Assembly (NCBI RefSeq): GCF_000423505.1 | Contig: NZ_AUIC01000004.1 | Coordinates: 62,001-126,000 of the forward strand | Direction: 5' to 3' | Length of the DNA stretch: 64,000 nt | From: Pseudoclavibacter soli DSM 23366 | GTDB lineage: Bacteria > Actinomycetota > Actinomycetes > Actinomycetales > Microbacteriaceae | Shown: one piece after another, positions 49,187 to 58,862 of the stretch | Numbering within the stretch: the first letter of the stretch is position 1 | How the letters are laid out: every line of letters starts with the position of its first letter | The notes under the pieces: model-generated | What the model was told of the DNA's origin: nothing | Seen by the model: only the letters and a program-made list of their open reading frames with translations | Database searches by the model: none | Position numbers and translations under genes: made by a program

Positions 49187-50140
49187 TCAGTGCTGCATGT
49201 GCTCGTGCGAGAGCGTGCCCGCCGGCTCGATCTGGAACGTCGAGTGCTCGATCGCGATCGGCAGATGTTCGGCGGCGCAGCGCTGCAGATCGCTCAGAAT
49301 GTTCGCGAGTTTCTCTGCGTCGATGCTGTCGTGGTCGACCACCACATGTGCCGTGAGCACAGACAGGTCACTCGAGATTCGGGTGATGTGCAGGTCGTGC
49401 ACGGCGAGCACGTGCGGCAGCTGCTCGAAGTGCTCGCGCACTTGTTCGAGCTCGACCTCTTTGGGCGTGCCCTCGAGCAGCACGCCGAATCCGCTGCGGA
49501 ACAGTGCGATGGTGCGCGGCAGGATGAGCAGCGCAATGATCAGCCCGGCCACCGCATCAGCCCGGTTCCAGCCGAATGCCCAGATCAGGCCGGCCGAGAC
49601 GATCACCGCCACCGAGCCGAGGGCGTCGTTGATCACCTCGAGGAATGCGGCGCGCATGTTCAGGCTTGACGACCGCCCTGCGGTGAGCACCAGCATGCTG
49701 AGCAGGTTGGCAGCCAGCCCGATCACGCCGAACACGATCAGCAGATTGCCGGTGATCTGCGCTGGCTCGAACAGGCGCATCACGCCTTCGACGATGGCGT
49801 AGACCCCCACCGCGAACAGCAGCAGCGCCTGCAGCATTGCGCTGATGATCTCGACACGGCGCAGCCCGAAAGGATGCCGATCGGTCGCTGGTCGGCGCAC
49901 CAGTTGCGCTGCGAGCAGGGCCATGGCGAGCCCAGCGCAGTCGGTCAGCATGTGCACGGTATCGACGATGAGCGCAAGACTGCCGGTCAGAATCGATCCG
50001 GTGACCTGGGCCAGAAAGACGATGAACGTCAGCGCGAAGGCGATCGCCAGGCGGGTGCGATTGGTCTGCTGAGCATGCGCATGCGTGTGATCGTGGGATG
50101 CTGCGGAAGGTTGCGTAGAAGGCTGCTCAGGCGAGCTCAT
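49187..50140 (-). CDS. Cation diffusion facilitator (CzcD-like) metal exporter
   Basis: The 317-residue protein has six membrane helices with the paired metal-site residues HMLTDCAGLAMAL (H/D in helix 2) and NDALGSVAV (helix 5 region), a His-rich N-terminus (HDHTHAHAQQ), and a cytoplasmic C-terminal domain. It should expel Zn2+ or a related ion in exchange for protons. The gene is leaderless. Confidence 0.92.
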   Translation of the reverse strand: MSSPEQPSTQPSAASHDHTHAHAQQTNRTRLAIAFALTFIVFLAQVTGSILTGSLALIVDTVHMLTDCAGLAMALLAAQLVRRPATDRHPFGLRRVEIISAMLQALLLFAVGVYAIVEGVMRLFEPAQITGNLLIVFGVIGLAANLLSMLVLTAGRSSSLNMRAAFLEVINDALGSVAVIVSAGLIWAFGWNRADAVAGLIIALLILPRTIALFRSGFGVLLEGTPKEVELEQVREHFEQLPHVLAVHDLHITRISSDLSVLTAHVVVDHDSIDAEKLANILSDLQRCAAEHLPIAIEHSTFQIEPAGTLSHEHMQH

Positions 50141-50146
50141 GGCTTC

Positions 50147-50152
50147 AGGCTA
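50147..50152 (-). promoter_or_regulatory. Leaderless -10 element of the metal exporter
   Basis: TAGCCT on the minus strand lies six bases before the ATG at 50140. Confidence 0.52.
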
Positions 50153-50197
50153 GCACGGGTGTTGCCGGTGTCAGTGGCACGTCGTAGGCTGACAGCG

Positions 50198-50215
50198 TTC
50201 GAACATATGTTCGAA
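50198..50215. promoter_or_regulatory. LexA (SOS) box
   Basis: TTCGAACATATGTTCGAA is a perfect 18-bp palindrome containing TCGAAC-N4-GTTCGA, the actinobacterial LexA consensus. It lies 47-64 bases upstream of the DUF6504-dnaE2 operon. Confidence 0.92.
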
Positions 50216-50261
50216 TCGTCGACTCGTTCGACGCCCCGCCTCACGCACCCAAGGAGCCATC

Positions 50262-50549
50262 ATGCCCGAGAAAATCGACGAGCCGGTCACCGTCGTGCTC
50301 TCCCCCGAGGGCGAGCCACGCAGCTTCGTGTGGCGCCGCTTCGAATACGAGATCACCGGGGTGCCCCAAGCCTTCTTCCGCCGACGTCCGTGGTGGCAGC
50401 CGGCGACCGGCCCTACGGCAGCCGTGCTTGAGCGCATCGACCGCGAGCTGTGGCGCGTCGAGGCTTCTTGCACCGGCGACGACTTTCTCACCTACGACCT
50501 CGCCCGTGAGCCCGACGGCCAGTGGCGACTGCAACTGGCCTGGCGCTGA
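50262..50549 (+). CDS. DUF6504 protein, SOS mutasome accessory
   Basis: The 95-residue protein (MPEKIDEPVTVVLSPEGEPRSFVWRRFEYEITGVPQAFFRR) matches the DUF6504 group found in imuA/imuB/dnaE2 operons of actinobacteria. It lies after a LexA box and directly before dnaE2, its last base overlapping the dnaE2 start. Its role is unknown. The imuA and imuB genes are not in front of it. Confidence 0.82.
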   Translation: MPEKIDEPVTVVLSPEGEPRSFVWRRFEYEITGVPQAFFRRRPWWQPATGPTAAVLERIDRELWRVEASCTGDDFLTYDLAREPDGQWRLQLAWR

Positions 50550-53500
50550 TGTTCACCCACTTGCATGTGCACTCCGGCTTCTCGGCACACTACGGGGTGA
50601 GCACACCTGCCGCGCTGGTTGCCGCCGCTGCCGACGCCAACGCCGGCATCGCCGCGCTCACCGACCGCGACGGGCTCTACGGTGCGTGCGCTCACGTGCA
50701 GGCCTGCATCGACGCCGAGCTCGCCCCGGCGCTCGGTGCCGACCTGGCCGTGCTCGACGAGCACCTGCAACCGCTCGGGCGAGTCGTGCTGCTCGCGCAC
50801 GGCGGCACGGCAGGCAGTGGCTACGCCGCACTGTGCCGGGCGATCAGCGCCGCACATGCCACCCCGTCGGCACCGCGCAACAGGCACATGCCAGCGACTC
50901 CCGCATCTGAGCGAGACTCGGGCGCGGCCATCCCCCGTGACACGTTGATCGACATCATCGCCGCACGCCCACATCTGAGCGTGCTACTCGGCCCCGACAG
51001 CGACGTCGGGCAACTCGTCGAGGCCAGGCGTCTGCCTGAGGCACGGCATGCGCTCACCGCCTGGCGGCGGCGATTCGCCGGCATTGGGCGCACCGATCTG
51101 CTGCGCATCGAGATCGTGTGCTGGCTGGCCGAGCCCGGGCTGCCCGGCAGTGTCACCCCGGCCACACGGCTGCTGGGTTTGGCCGAGGCTGCCGGTGTCG
51201 AGGCTGTGCTCACCAATCAGGTGCGCTACGCCACACCGGCAGAGGCAGTCACTGCCGATGTGGCCGAGGCGGCACGCACCCTGCACTCTCTCGACGAGCT
51301 CGACCTGCACCAAGCCCTGCCGGTTACCGGGCAGGCCTGGCTCAAACCGGCCGCTCAGATGCAGCGCATCGCCCGCATGGTCGTCGACATCGGCCATCAT
51401 CACACCACTGCCGTCGAATTGCTCGGCGCCACCGAGCGCCTGGCCGAGCGCTGCGCACTCGATCCTGCAGCAGATCTCGGCTGGGGGCGCCCGCGCATGC
51501 CAGAGGCGTCAGTCATCGGCATCTCGGGCAGCCCTGACCGTGCACTGAGGCAACGCGCCTACGCGGGCATCGGCAGGCGCTACCCCGGCGCATCCGTCGC
51601 GCAGCTCGGCCGCATCGAGACCAGGCTCGACCATGAGCTGCAGACCGTGCGGCATCTCGGCTTCGCGCCGTACTTTCTCACCGTAGCCAGAGTGGTCGAC
51701 CTCATCCGCGCCATGGGCATCCGTGTGCAGGCTCGCGGCTCAGGAGTCGGGTCACTGCTCAACCATCTGCTCGACATCTCAGTGGTCGATCCCATCGACA
51801 ACGGGCTGCTGTGGGAGCGTTTTCTCTCTGAGCAGCGACGTACGCTGCCTGATATCGACCTCGATGTCGAGGCACACCGGCGCCACGACATCTACCGGCG
51901 CATCTTCGACGAGTTCGGCGCCGACCGAGTCACGCTCATGTCGATGACCAACACCTACCGTTCACGCGGTGCCGTGCGCGACGCCGGTCTCGCCCTCGGT
52001 CTGCCGCCGGCACGCATCGATGCGATTGCCAAAGAGCTGTGGCGATTCTCCGCGCGCAGCTTTCGACGTGCACTGGCCGAAAAGCCCGAGCTCTCGGCTA
52101 TTGCCCAGCAGGTGCACGATGACCCCCGCCTCGATCTGCTGGTCGAGCTCACCGAACGCCTCGACTCGCTGCCCCGGCACGTGTCAATGCACCCCTGCGG
52201 GGTCATTCTCTCTGATCGCTCGCTGCTCAGTCGCACCCCAGTGCAGCCCTCCGGGCTCGGGCTGCCCATGTCGCAGTACGACAAACACTCGGTCGACCCC
52301 ATGGGGCTGATCAAGCTCGACGTGCTTGGGGTGCGCATGCAGTCGGCCATGTCTCACGCCGTCGGTGAAATCGAGCGCTGCACCGGGCAGCACATCGATC
52401 TCGATGCCGTGCCGCTCGACGACGAGCCCACCTTCGAGACCATCCGATCCACGCACACGCTCGGCATCTTCCAGATCGAGTCACCCGGCCAAATCGAGCT
52501 GATCGGCAAACTGCAGCCAGAGGTGTTCAACGACCTGACCATCGACATCAGTCTGTTCCGGCCCGGCCCCATGAAAAACGACATGCCGCTGCAGTTTCTG
52601 CAGGCGCGCCACGGCGAGATCATGCCCGACTACATCCACCCTCGGCTGCGCCCCATCCTGCGCGAGACCAAAGGGGTCGTGGTCTTCCACGAACAGGTCA
52701 TGCGCCTGCTCGACGAGCTCACCGGCTGTGGCCTGGCCATGGCCGACGTCTACCGGCGCTGGCTGGCCGACGACCGTCGCCTCGACGAGATCGAGCAGCT
52801 CGTACGCACCCAAGGCGCCGAACGCGGATTTCCCGCCGAGGTGATCGAACGGGCTTGGCGCATCATCAAGGGTTTCGGCAGTTTCGGGTTCGCCAAGGCG
52901 CACGGTGCGGCCTTCGCACTGCCCACATACCAGTCAGCCTGGCTCAAGACCCATCATCCGGCGGCATTTCTCGCCGGGCTGCTCACCCACGACCCGGGCA
53001 TGTGGCCCAAAGACCTGCTCGTCGCCGAGGCTCGCCGGCTCGGGGTGCCGTTGCTGCCGCTCGATGTGCAGCACTCGGGGCTCGAGTATCGCCTCGAGCC
53101 GCTGCCAACCGCACCGGGCGGCCAACCCAGCCACGGCATCCGGCTGCCACTCGACGAGCTGGTCGGCAGCAGTGCGGCCGAGCGTCGACGCATCACCAGG
53201 CATCAGCCGTTCAGCAGCCTGCAAGATCTGCGCGATCGGGTGCGACCACGCCGCACCACCTTTGAGGCTCTGGCACGTGTCGGGGCGCTCGACGCCTTCA
53301 TCGACTACCAGCCAGCCCGGCGACACGAGCTGCTCGCCCACATTCGCGCGCTGACTGCCCCGGCCATCCGAGTGCCCGACACACAGCTGGCCTTCGAGCT
53401 GCCACTGCCCCTGCCCACTCGAGACAATGTGCACGCCCTCGACCTGCGCGGCCGCACGCAAATCGATCTCGAACTCGAGCATCTGCGGCTGGGCGTCAGC

Positions 53501-53923
53501 GGTCACGCAATCGAACGCTTTCATCCTGTGCTGCAGCGGCTCGGTGTCACCCCCACCCGAGATCTGCTCGCACTGCCCGGCGGCACCCCCGTGCTCATCG
53601 CCGGGCTGCGCCGAGCCACCAACACGCCTCCGATGCGCGGCGGGCGGCGAGTGGTCTTCGTCTCACTCGACGACGGCACCGGCCTCGGCAACGTGGTGTT
53701 CTTCCACGACGCACAGCAGCGCATCCGCAATCCCATCTTCCGCGCCCAAGTGATGCTTGTGCAGGGCGTCACCCGTCGCAGCGGCCCACGCGGCATCAGC
53801 GTCACCGGGCAGATGGCCTGGTCTCTGCCCGATCTCACCGACGACGAAGTGCAGCGCATCGCAGCCGCACAGGCGTGCCCGCCAGCCCCGGCGGCGCCCC
53901 GTCATCTACGATTAGAGGCATGA
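50549..53923 (+). CDS. dnaE2: Error-prone DNA polymerase III alpha subunit
   Basis: The 1124-residue polymerase begins with a PHP domain (FTHLHVHSGFSAHYG) and keeps the catalytic acids in LPDIDLDVEAH and LIKLDVLG. It ends with an OB fold. DnaE2 (ImuC) makes damage-induced mutations together with ImuA' and ImuB. The ATG at 50549 overlaps the upstream stop, so it is cotranscribed with DUF6504 from the LexA-controlled promoter. thrC overlaps its end by four bases. Confidence 0.95.
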   Translation: MFTHLHVHSGFSAHYGVSTPAALVAAAADANAGIAALTDRDGLYGACAHVQACIDAELAPALGADLAVLDEHLQPLGRVVLLAHGGTAGSGYAALCRAISAAHATPSAPRNRHMPATPASERDSGAAIPRDTLIDIIAARPHLSVLLGPDSDVGQLVEARRLPEARHALTAWRRRFAGIGRTDLLRIEIVCWLAEPGLPGSVTPATRLLGLAEAAGVEAVLTNQVRYATPAEAVTADVAEAARTLHSLDELDLHQALPVTGQAWLKPAAQMQRIARMVVDIGHHHTTAVELLGATERLAERCALDPAADLGWGRPRMPEASVIGISGSPDRALRQRAYAGIGRRYPGASVAQLGRIETRLDHELQTVRHLGFAPYFLTVARVVDLIRAMGIRVQARGSGVGSLLNHLLDISVVDPIDNGLLWERFLSEQRRTLPDIDLDVEAHRRHDIYRRIFDEFGADRVTLMSMTNTYRSRGAVRDAGLALGLPPARIDAIAKELWRFSARSFRRALAEKPELSAIAQQVHDDPRLDLLVELTERLDSLPRHVSMHPCGVILSDRSLLSRTPVQPSGLGLPMSQYDKHSVDPMGLIKLDVLGVRMQSAMSHAVGEIERCTGQHIDLDAVPLDDEPTFETIRSTHTLGIFQIESPGQIELIGKLQPEVFNDLTIDISLFRPGPMKNDMPLQFLQARHGEIMPDYIHPRLRPILRETKGVVVFHEQVMRLLDELTGCGLAMADVYRRWLADDRRLDEIEQLVRTQGAERGFPAEVIERAWRIIKGFGSFGFAKAHGAAFALPTYQSAWLKTHHPAAFLAGLLTHDPGMWPKDLLVAEARRLGVPLLPLDVQHSGLEYRLEPLPTAPGGQPSHGIRLPLDELVGSSAAERRRITRHQPFSSLQDLRDRVRPRRTTFEALARVGALDAFIDYQPARRHELLAHIRALTAPAIRVPDTQLAFELPLPLPTRDNVHALDLRGRTQIDLELEHLRLGVSGHAIERFHPVLQRLGVTPTRDLLALPGGTPVLIAGLRRATNTPPMRGGRRVVFVSLDDGTGLGNVVFFHDAQQRIRNPIFRAQVMLVQGVTRRSGPRGISVTGQMAWSLPDLTDDEVQRIAAAQACPPAPAAPRHLRLEA
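53907..53912 (+). promoter_or_regulatory. Leaderless -10 element of thrC
   Basis: TACGAT inside the end of dnaE2 lies seven bases before the thrC ATG at 53920. It would free thrC from SOS control. Confidence 0.55.
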
Positions 53924-55335
53924 CGTTCATCTCGACTCGCGGCCAGATGCCTGCCCGGCAGTTCTCCGAAATTCTCATCGACGGCCTCGCCTCAGACGGC
54001 GGTCTGGTCGTTCCTGAGACGCTGCCCACCGTCACCGCAGACACCCTCGAGGCCTGGCGCCCGCTCACCTACCCCGAGCTCGCCGCCGAGGTCATCGGCC
54101 TGTTCGCCACCGATCTGCAGCGCGATCTGCCTCGCCTCACCGCCGCTGCGTACGCCCCCAACGTCTTTCCGGCACCCGAGGTGGTGCCGCTCACCCGACT
54201 CAACGACTCCCTCACGCTGGTCGGCCTCTCTGAAGGCCCCACCCTCGCGTTCAAAGACCTGGCCATGCAGTTTCTCGGCCAAGCCATTCCGCACGTGCTC
54301 GCCCGCACCGGCCGGTGCCTGAACATTCTGGGCGCCACCTCCGGTGACACCGGCTCGGCCGCAGAGCACGCCTTCCGTGGCAAGCCGGGCATCAGCGTGT
54401 TCATGCTCTCGCCGCAGGGCCGCATGAGCGCCGTACAGCGAGCCCAGATGTACACGCTGACCGACCCCAACATCCACAACATCGCTATCGACGGCGTCTT
54501 CGACGACTGCCAGAACCTGGTCAAGGCGCTCAACAACGACGCCGAGTTCAAAGCTGCCCACGACATCGGTGCAGTCAACTCGATCAACTTCGGCCGCATC
54601 GCAGCCCAAACCGTCTACTACTTCTGGGCCTGGCTGCGCACCACCGACTCACTCACCCCCGCCGACCGGGCCGATCTGCAGCTCTCGTTCGCCGTGCCCT
54701 CGGGCAACTTCGGCAACATCTACGCCGGCCACCAAGCTCGACGCATGGGGCTGCCCATCCACCGCTTGGTGCTGGCCACCAACGAGAACAATGTGCTCGA
54801 CGAGTTCTTCCGCACCGGCGTCTACACCCCGCGTTCCCGAGCCGAAACGCTCAGCACGAGCAGCCCCTCAATGGACATCTCGAAGGCCTCCAACCTCGAG
54901 CGCTTCATTTTCGACCTGCTCGGCGCCGACGAATTCGCACGACGCTGGCCCGAACTCGAGGCCACCGGCACGCTCGATCTGAGCGACCAGCAGCCTCGGT
55001 TCGAGAGCGAGTTCGGCATCGTCAGCGGCACCAGCACTCATGCCGACCGACTGGCCACCATCCGGCACACCGCCGAGGCCAGCGGCGTCATCATCGACCC
55101 GCACACCGCCGACGGCGTCACCGTCGCCACCCGCATCAACGAGCCGGGGCTCACCTTGGTACTCGAGACGGCCAAGCCGGCCAAATTCGAGGCCACCGTG
55201 GTCGAGGCGCTCGGCGAGAACGCGCCTGAGCTGCCCGCCGAGGTGCGACGTCTGCTCGAACTGCCGCAACACACGGTCGACCTGCCCGACGACGCCGATC
55301 AGCTGCGCACCTACATCGACGAGCACACTCGCTGA
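53920..55335 (+). CDS. thrC: Threonine synthase
   Basis: The 471-residue PLP enzyme converts O-phosphohomoserine to threonine. It has the PLP Lys in GPTLAFKDLAMQF and the phosphate loop GATSGDTGSAAEHAF. The length and N-terminal extension fit the long (E. coli/yeast) type. ATG overlaps the dnaE2 stop. The 3' end overlaps the converging MFS gene by 25 bp. Confidence 0.95.
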   Translation: MTFISTRGQMPARQFSEILIDGLASDGGLVVPETLPTVTADTLEAWRPLTYPELAAEVIGLFATDLQRDLPRLTAAAYAPNVFPAPEVVPLTRLNDSLTLVGLSEGPTLAFKDLAMQFLGQAIPHVLARTGRCLNILGATSGDTGSAAEHAFRGKPGISVFMLSPQGRMSAVQRAQMYTLTDPNIHNIAIDGVFDDCQNLVKALNNDAEFKAAHDIGAVNSINFGRIAAQTVYYFWAWLRTTDSLTPADRADLQLSFAVPSGNFGNIYAGHQARRMGLPIHRLVLATNENNVLDEFFRTGVYTPRSRAETLSTSSPSMDISKASNLERFIFDLLGADEFARRWPELEATGTLDLSDQQPRFESEFGIVSGTSTHADRLATIRHTAEASGVIIDPHTADGVTVATRINEPGLTLVLETAKPAKFEATVVEALGENAPELPAEVRRLLELPQHTVDLPDDADQLRTYIDEHTR

Positions 55336-56654
55336 GGCGCTACGCGACGCTCGCGGGTAAACGGAATCGCCACCAGCGACACCACCACGAACCCGAGCAC
55401 CAGCACGAAGGCATGCAGAATGCCAACGTGCTCACCGAGCACGCCGAGCAGCGGCGGCCCCACCAGCGACGCCGAATAGCCGAACACCGACACCAGACTG
55501 ACTCGCCGTGCGGCGTCGGTCGGGTGGTCGGCGGCCAGCGTCATTCCCACCGGAAACCCGAGCGAGGCGCCGAACCCCCACAGCACAACTCCGACGAACG
55601 CCATCGCCGGCGTGAGCGCGGTCATGAACAGCACCAAGCCGACTACGGCGATCGAGGCCACGCCCACCAGCGTGCGCTGTCGCCCAAACCGATCGACGAT
55701 CGGCCCACCGACCACACGCCCGGCCGTCATCGACAGCACAAACAAGGTGTAGACGAGCGCACCAGTGGTGTTGCTCATGCCATGACCGTCCACGGCCGCG
55801 AGGCTCAGCCAGTCATTGGCGCTGCCCTCGACAAACGACATGCCCACCATCATCACGCCGATCAGCAGCAACCGGCCGTCGCGCCACAGCGGCACAGAAC
55901 GGGCAGTCACTGCGGTGGCATCGGTGGATGCCCGCGCACCGCCCAGCGCATCCTGCCGGCCGACTGCCGACTCGCGTCGTAGCCCATCGTCGCGGCGTGG
56001 CACCGAGTGCAGCCCACCCGCGGCCCCTGCGGCCACCACGACACCCATGAGTGCGGCGAACACCAGCATCGACACCCCGAGAGCCGCGGCCAGCGCCCCC
56101 AGTAGTGCGCCCACGATCGTGCCGGCGCTGAAGCAGGCGTGCATCATCGGCATGATCGTGCGTGCGGTGCGCCGCTCGACCACGGTGGCATCGAGGTTCA
56201 TCGTCACCGAGGTGCTGCTCAGGCTGAACCCTAGGGCGACCAACGCTGCACAGGTCAGTAGCATCGAGTGCGCCACGTCGACAGCGAGGCCAACCGCTAG
56301 CAGCGCCACGGCGGCAGCCGGCAGCGCCACCGACATCATGCGGCGGCTGCCGAGCCGTGCGATGGCTCTCGGTGCGCACACCAGCCCGATGATCGACCCG
56401 ACCGACAGTCCGGCGAGCAGCACCGCCATGCCAGACGTGCCCACGCTCAGTTGATCGCGCACCTCGGGAATGCGCGAGACCCATGCGGCAGTGGTCAGCC
56501 CGGTGATGCCGAACACCGCGAACACGGCGTTGCGCCAGGCGGTCACGGGGCGGCGAGCCTGTCGCTCGTCGATGACGTGAATCGGCTGGGTGACGACCGG
56601 GATGGTCTGCGTGATCACCGGGATCGACCCGGTGAGGGTAGCGAAATCAGACAC
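55311..56654 (-). CDS. MFS transporter
   Basis: The 447-residue protein has 12 membrane helices, starting WRNAVFAVFGITGLTTAAWVSRIPEVRDQLSV, a pattern of the YbjJ-like MFS group. A 45-residue Asp/Arg-rich loop lies near the middle. Substrate unknown. The GTG at 56654 follows AAAGGA; the open frame continues for another 60 residues upstream but is low-complexity and unlikely to be coding. Confidence 0.85.
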   Translation of the reverse strand: MSDFATLTGSIPVITQTIPVVTQPIHVIDERQARRPVTAWRNAVFAVFGITGLTTAAWVSRIPEVRDQLSVGTSGMAVLLAGLSVGSIIGLVCAPRAIARLGSRRMMSVALPAAAVALLAVGLAVDVAHSMLLTCAALVALGFSLSSTSVTMNLDATVVERRTARTIMPMMHACFSAGTIVGALLGALAAALGVSMLVFAALMGVVVAAGAAGGLHSVPRRDDGLRRESAVGRQDALGGARASTDATAVTARSVPLWRDGRLLLIGVMMVGMSFVEGSANDWLSLAAVDGHGMSNTTGALVYTLFVLSMTAGRVVGGPIVDRFGRQRTLVGVASIAVVGLVLFMTALTPAMAFVGVVLWGFGASLGFPVGMTLAADHPTDAARRVSLVSVFGYSASLVGPPLLGVLGEHVGILHAFVLVLGFVVVSLVAIPFTRERRVAPQRVCSSM

Positions 56655-56807
56655 GGGGCATCCTTTCGAGGGGTGTGGCACGGTGGCGGGGTGAAGGTGT
56701 GAACAGGCAGGGAAAACCAAGGCAGTCGCCATGGTGTGTGGGGCGGGGTGTGATCGCTGCGCTGCGGTCTGCGGGATGCCGTGGGCCGTTGGCCTCGTGG
56801 GCTTGCG

Positions 56808-56829
56808 TTCACGGCGATTCGCCGGTGAA
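56808..56829. other. Small inverted repeat in a 327-bp intergenic region
   Basis: CGGCGATTCGCCG (56812-56824) is a perfect 6-1-6 palindrome with TTCAC/GTGAA arms around it. It lies between the divergent MFS and phosphoesterase genes (56655-56981). It could be an operator or a small hairpin; I see no RNA gene here. Confidence 0.4.
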
Positions 56830-56981
56830 TGCATCGATGCTAAGACCCTGATGGCCCGTGGTGCAAGGGCGAATCACCGCAATCTGTGCAGAGTTCACAC
56901 AGTCGTGATGTCTGCCACATCCACAGCCGATGTTCAGCATCAGAAATCGACTGTGCTCGACGCAGTCGCGTAGTGTGAGAA

Positions 56982-57719
56982 ATGCACCAAACATGGGAGG
57001 CCCACCGAGTGCTTGAGGTCATCAGCTACAACTTGAGAAAGAACCGTGCACTGTGCGAGCTCGATGCACTGGTTGCCGAGCACACACCCGACGTGCTCTG
57101 CCTGCAAGAGTGCGATGTCGACCAGCTGCCGAAGCGTTTCGGCGAACTCGAACTCGTCGAGGCGACACGCGGCAACCGTCTCGGGCTTTCGGTGTTCGCC
57201 AGCCGTGAGCGCTTCGAGATCGTCTCCACCGACACGTTTCCGCTCAAGAAGTCGCTGCACGATCGCATCGCGGCTCCGGCCAACGAGCGCCTCGTGGCCA
57301 CTAGGCTGCACGATCTGGCTCGCGACCGCGAGCTGTTGGTCGCGTCATTTCACGGTGCACCACTCACCGCCCGCAACGCCCTGCGTCGCAAACAGATCGC
57401 CACCTCGTACGATCTGCTGGCCAGTTTGGGCCCAAACCTGCCCACCTTGATGATCGGCGACTACAACTACCCGTTCTTTCAACGGCACCTCGATCGCCGT
57501 ATCACAGCCCGCGGCTACAGTCTCAGCGCGAGCGAAGAGGGCACCTATCAGCGCTACAAGATCTTCCGCGGACACTACGATCTGGCCACCACATCGGGCT
57601 TCGACGTTGCCGCGCTGACGAGTCTGCCGCAGGGCACCTCCGACCACCGGCCGATTCTGCTGCAGGCAAGCTACTCTCCCACCGTGGTGCCGGTGCTCGC
57701 TGGCGCTGGCGCAGCCTGA
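56982..57719 (+). CDS. Endonuclease/exonuclease/phosphatase-family protein
   Basis: The 245-residue protein has the EEP fold pattern: ISYNLRKNRALCELDALVAEHTPDVLCLQECDVDQL, then MIGDYNYPF and the SDHRPILLQ end. The Asn, Glu, Asp/Asn and Asp-His residues needed are present. It could be a phosphodiesterase or nuclease. The ATG at 56982 lies five bases after a TAGTGT; a GTG nine codons later is also possible. Confidence 0.85.
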   Translation: MHQTWEAHRVLEVISYNLRKNRALCELDALVAEHTPDVLCLQECDVDQLPKRFGELELVEATRGNRLGLSVFASRERFEIVSTDTFPLKKSLHDRIAAPANERLVATRLHDLARDRELLVASFHGAPLTARNALRRKQIATSYDLLASLGPNLPTLMIGDYNYPFFQRHLDRRITARGYSLSASEEGTYQRYKIFRGHYDLATTSGFDVAALTSLPQGTSDHRPILLQASYSPTVVPVLAGAGAA

Positions 57720-57768
57720 GCCTTCCCACTGCCCCGCGCAGCCCGGTGCTGGCGCGCCCGCACGCGAG

Positions 57769-57774
57769 TAGGCT
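57769..57774 (+). promoter_or_regulatory. Leaderless -10 element of the alcohol dehydrogenase
   Basis: TAGGCT is followed by six bases and the ATG at 57781. Confidence 0.55.
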
Positions 57775-57780
57775 CAAGAT

Positions 57781-58821
57781 ATGAGCACCGTCGCAGCTGA
57801 GATTCCCACCACCATGCAGGCGTGGCAGGTCGTGCAGCCTGGCCCAGTCGAGACGACCACTCCCGTCGAATTCGTGCAGCTGCCGGTGCCGACACCCGCA
57901 GCCGGTGAGATCCTCGTGCGCGTGCTGGCGTGCGGCGTATGCCGCACCGATCTGCACGTCAGCGAAGGCGATCTGCCCGTGCATCGAGACCACGTCACCC
58001 CCGGTCATGAGGTTGTCGGCGCAGTCGCCGCTCTTGGTGACGGCGTCACCGGCTTCGAGCTTGGCGACCGAGTCGGCGTCGCGTGGCTGCGGCACACCTG
58101 CGGCCAGTGCAAATACTGCCTGTCCGGCGATGAGAACCTCTGCCCCAACTCCCGATACACCGGATGGGATGCCCCAGGCGGCTATGCCGAATACACCACA
58201 GTTCCAGCCGCCTTCGCGTATGCCCTGCCCGACGGCTACTCAGATATCGAGCTTGCTCCGCTGCTGTGCGCGGGCATCATCGGGTATCGGTCGCTCAAAC
58301 GCGCTGCGCTGCCCGAAGGCGGCGTGCTCGGCATCTACGGGTTCGGCGGCTCGGCGCATCTCACAGCACAGGTCGCTCTGGCGCAGGGCGCTCGCGTGCA
58401 TGTGCTCACCCGCGACGAACAGTCACGGCAGCTGGCGCTTGACTTGGGGTGCGCCAGTGCGGCAGGAGCCTACGATGCCCCGCCCGAACCGCTGGATTCG
58501 GCCATCCTGTTCGCCCCTGTCGGCGATCTCGTGCCCGTGGCGATGCGCGCACTCGACCGCGGCGGCACCCTCGCCTGTGCCGGCATCTACCTGAGCGATA
58601 TTCCCGAGCTGCACTACGAAGCCGACCTGTTCTACGAGAAGCAGCTGCGCAGCGTCACCTCGAACACCCGCGGCGATGCCCGCGAGTTTCTGGCCTTCGC
58701 TGGTGCGCACCATCTCGACGTCGATGCGCACCCCTACGCTCTGGCTGACGGACTGCAGGCGCTGCGCGATCTCAAGGCCGGAGCGTTCGCCGGTGCTGCG
58801 GTGCTGGTTCCGGACCACTGA
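57781..58821 (+). CDS. Zinc-dependent alcohol dehydrogenase
   Basis: The 346-residue MDR enzyme has catalytic-zinc ligands ([19 protein letters not shown]), the structural-zinc Cys set [15 protein letters not shown] and a nucleotide-binding [11 protein letters not shown]. It is of the propanol-preferring AdhP/AdhA type. It could supply the aldehyde for the dehydrogenase at 26-28 kb, though the two loci are far apart. Confidence 0.9.
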   Translation: MSTVAAEIPTTMQAWQVVQPGPVETTTPVEFVQLPVPTPAAGEILVRVLACGVCRTDLHVSEGDLPVHRDHVTPGHEVVGAVAALGDGVTGFELGDRVGVAWLRHTCGQCKYCLSGDENLCPNSRYTGWDAPGGYAEYTTVPAAFAYALPDGYSDIELAPLLCAGIIGYRSLKRAALPEGGVLGIYGFGGSAHLTAQVALAQGARVHVLTRDEQSRQLALDLGCASAAGAYDAPPEPLDSAILFAPVGDLVPVAMRALDRGGTLACAGIYLSDIPELHYEADLFYEKQLRSVTSNTRGDAREFLAFAGAHHLDVDAHPYALADGLQALRDLKAGAFAGAAVLVPDH

Positions 58822-58862
58822 CGCAGCCGAGGCACCGGCGACGAACAGGGCTGAGCCGCGGG

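Noticed and set aside
56655-56834. Extended MFS N-terminus
   Set aside because: Low-complexity His/Pro/Arg-rich sequence with no membrane or family signal; the GTG at 56654 has an AAAGGA site.
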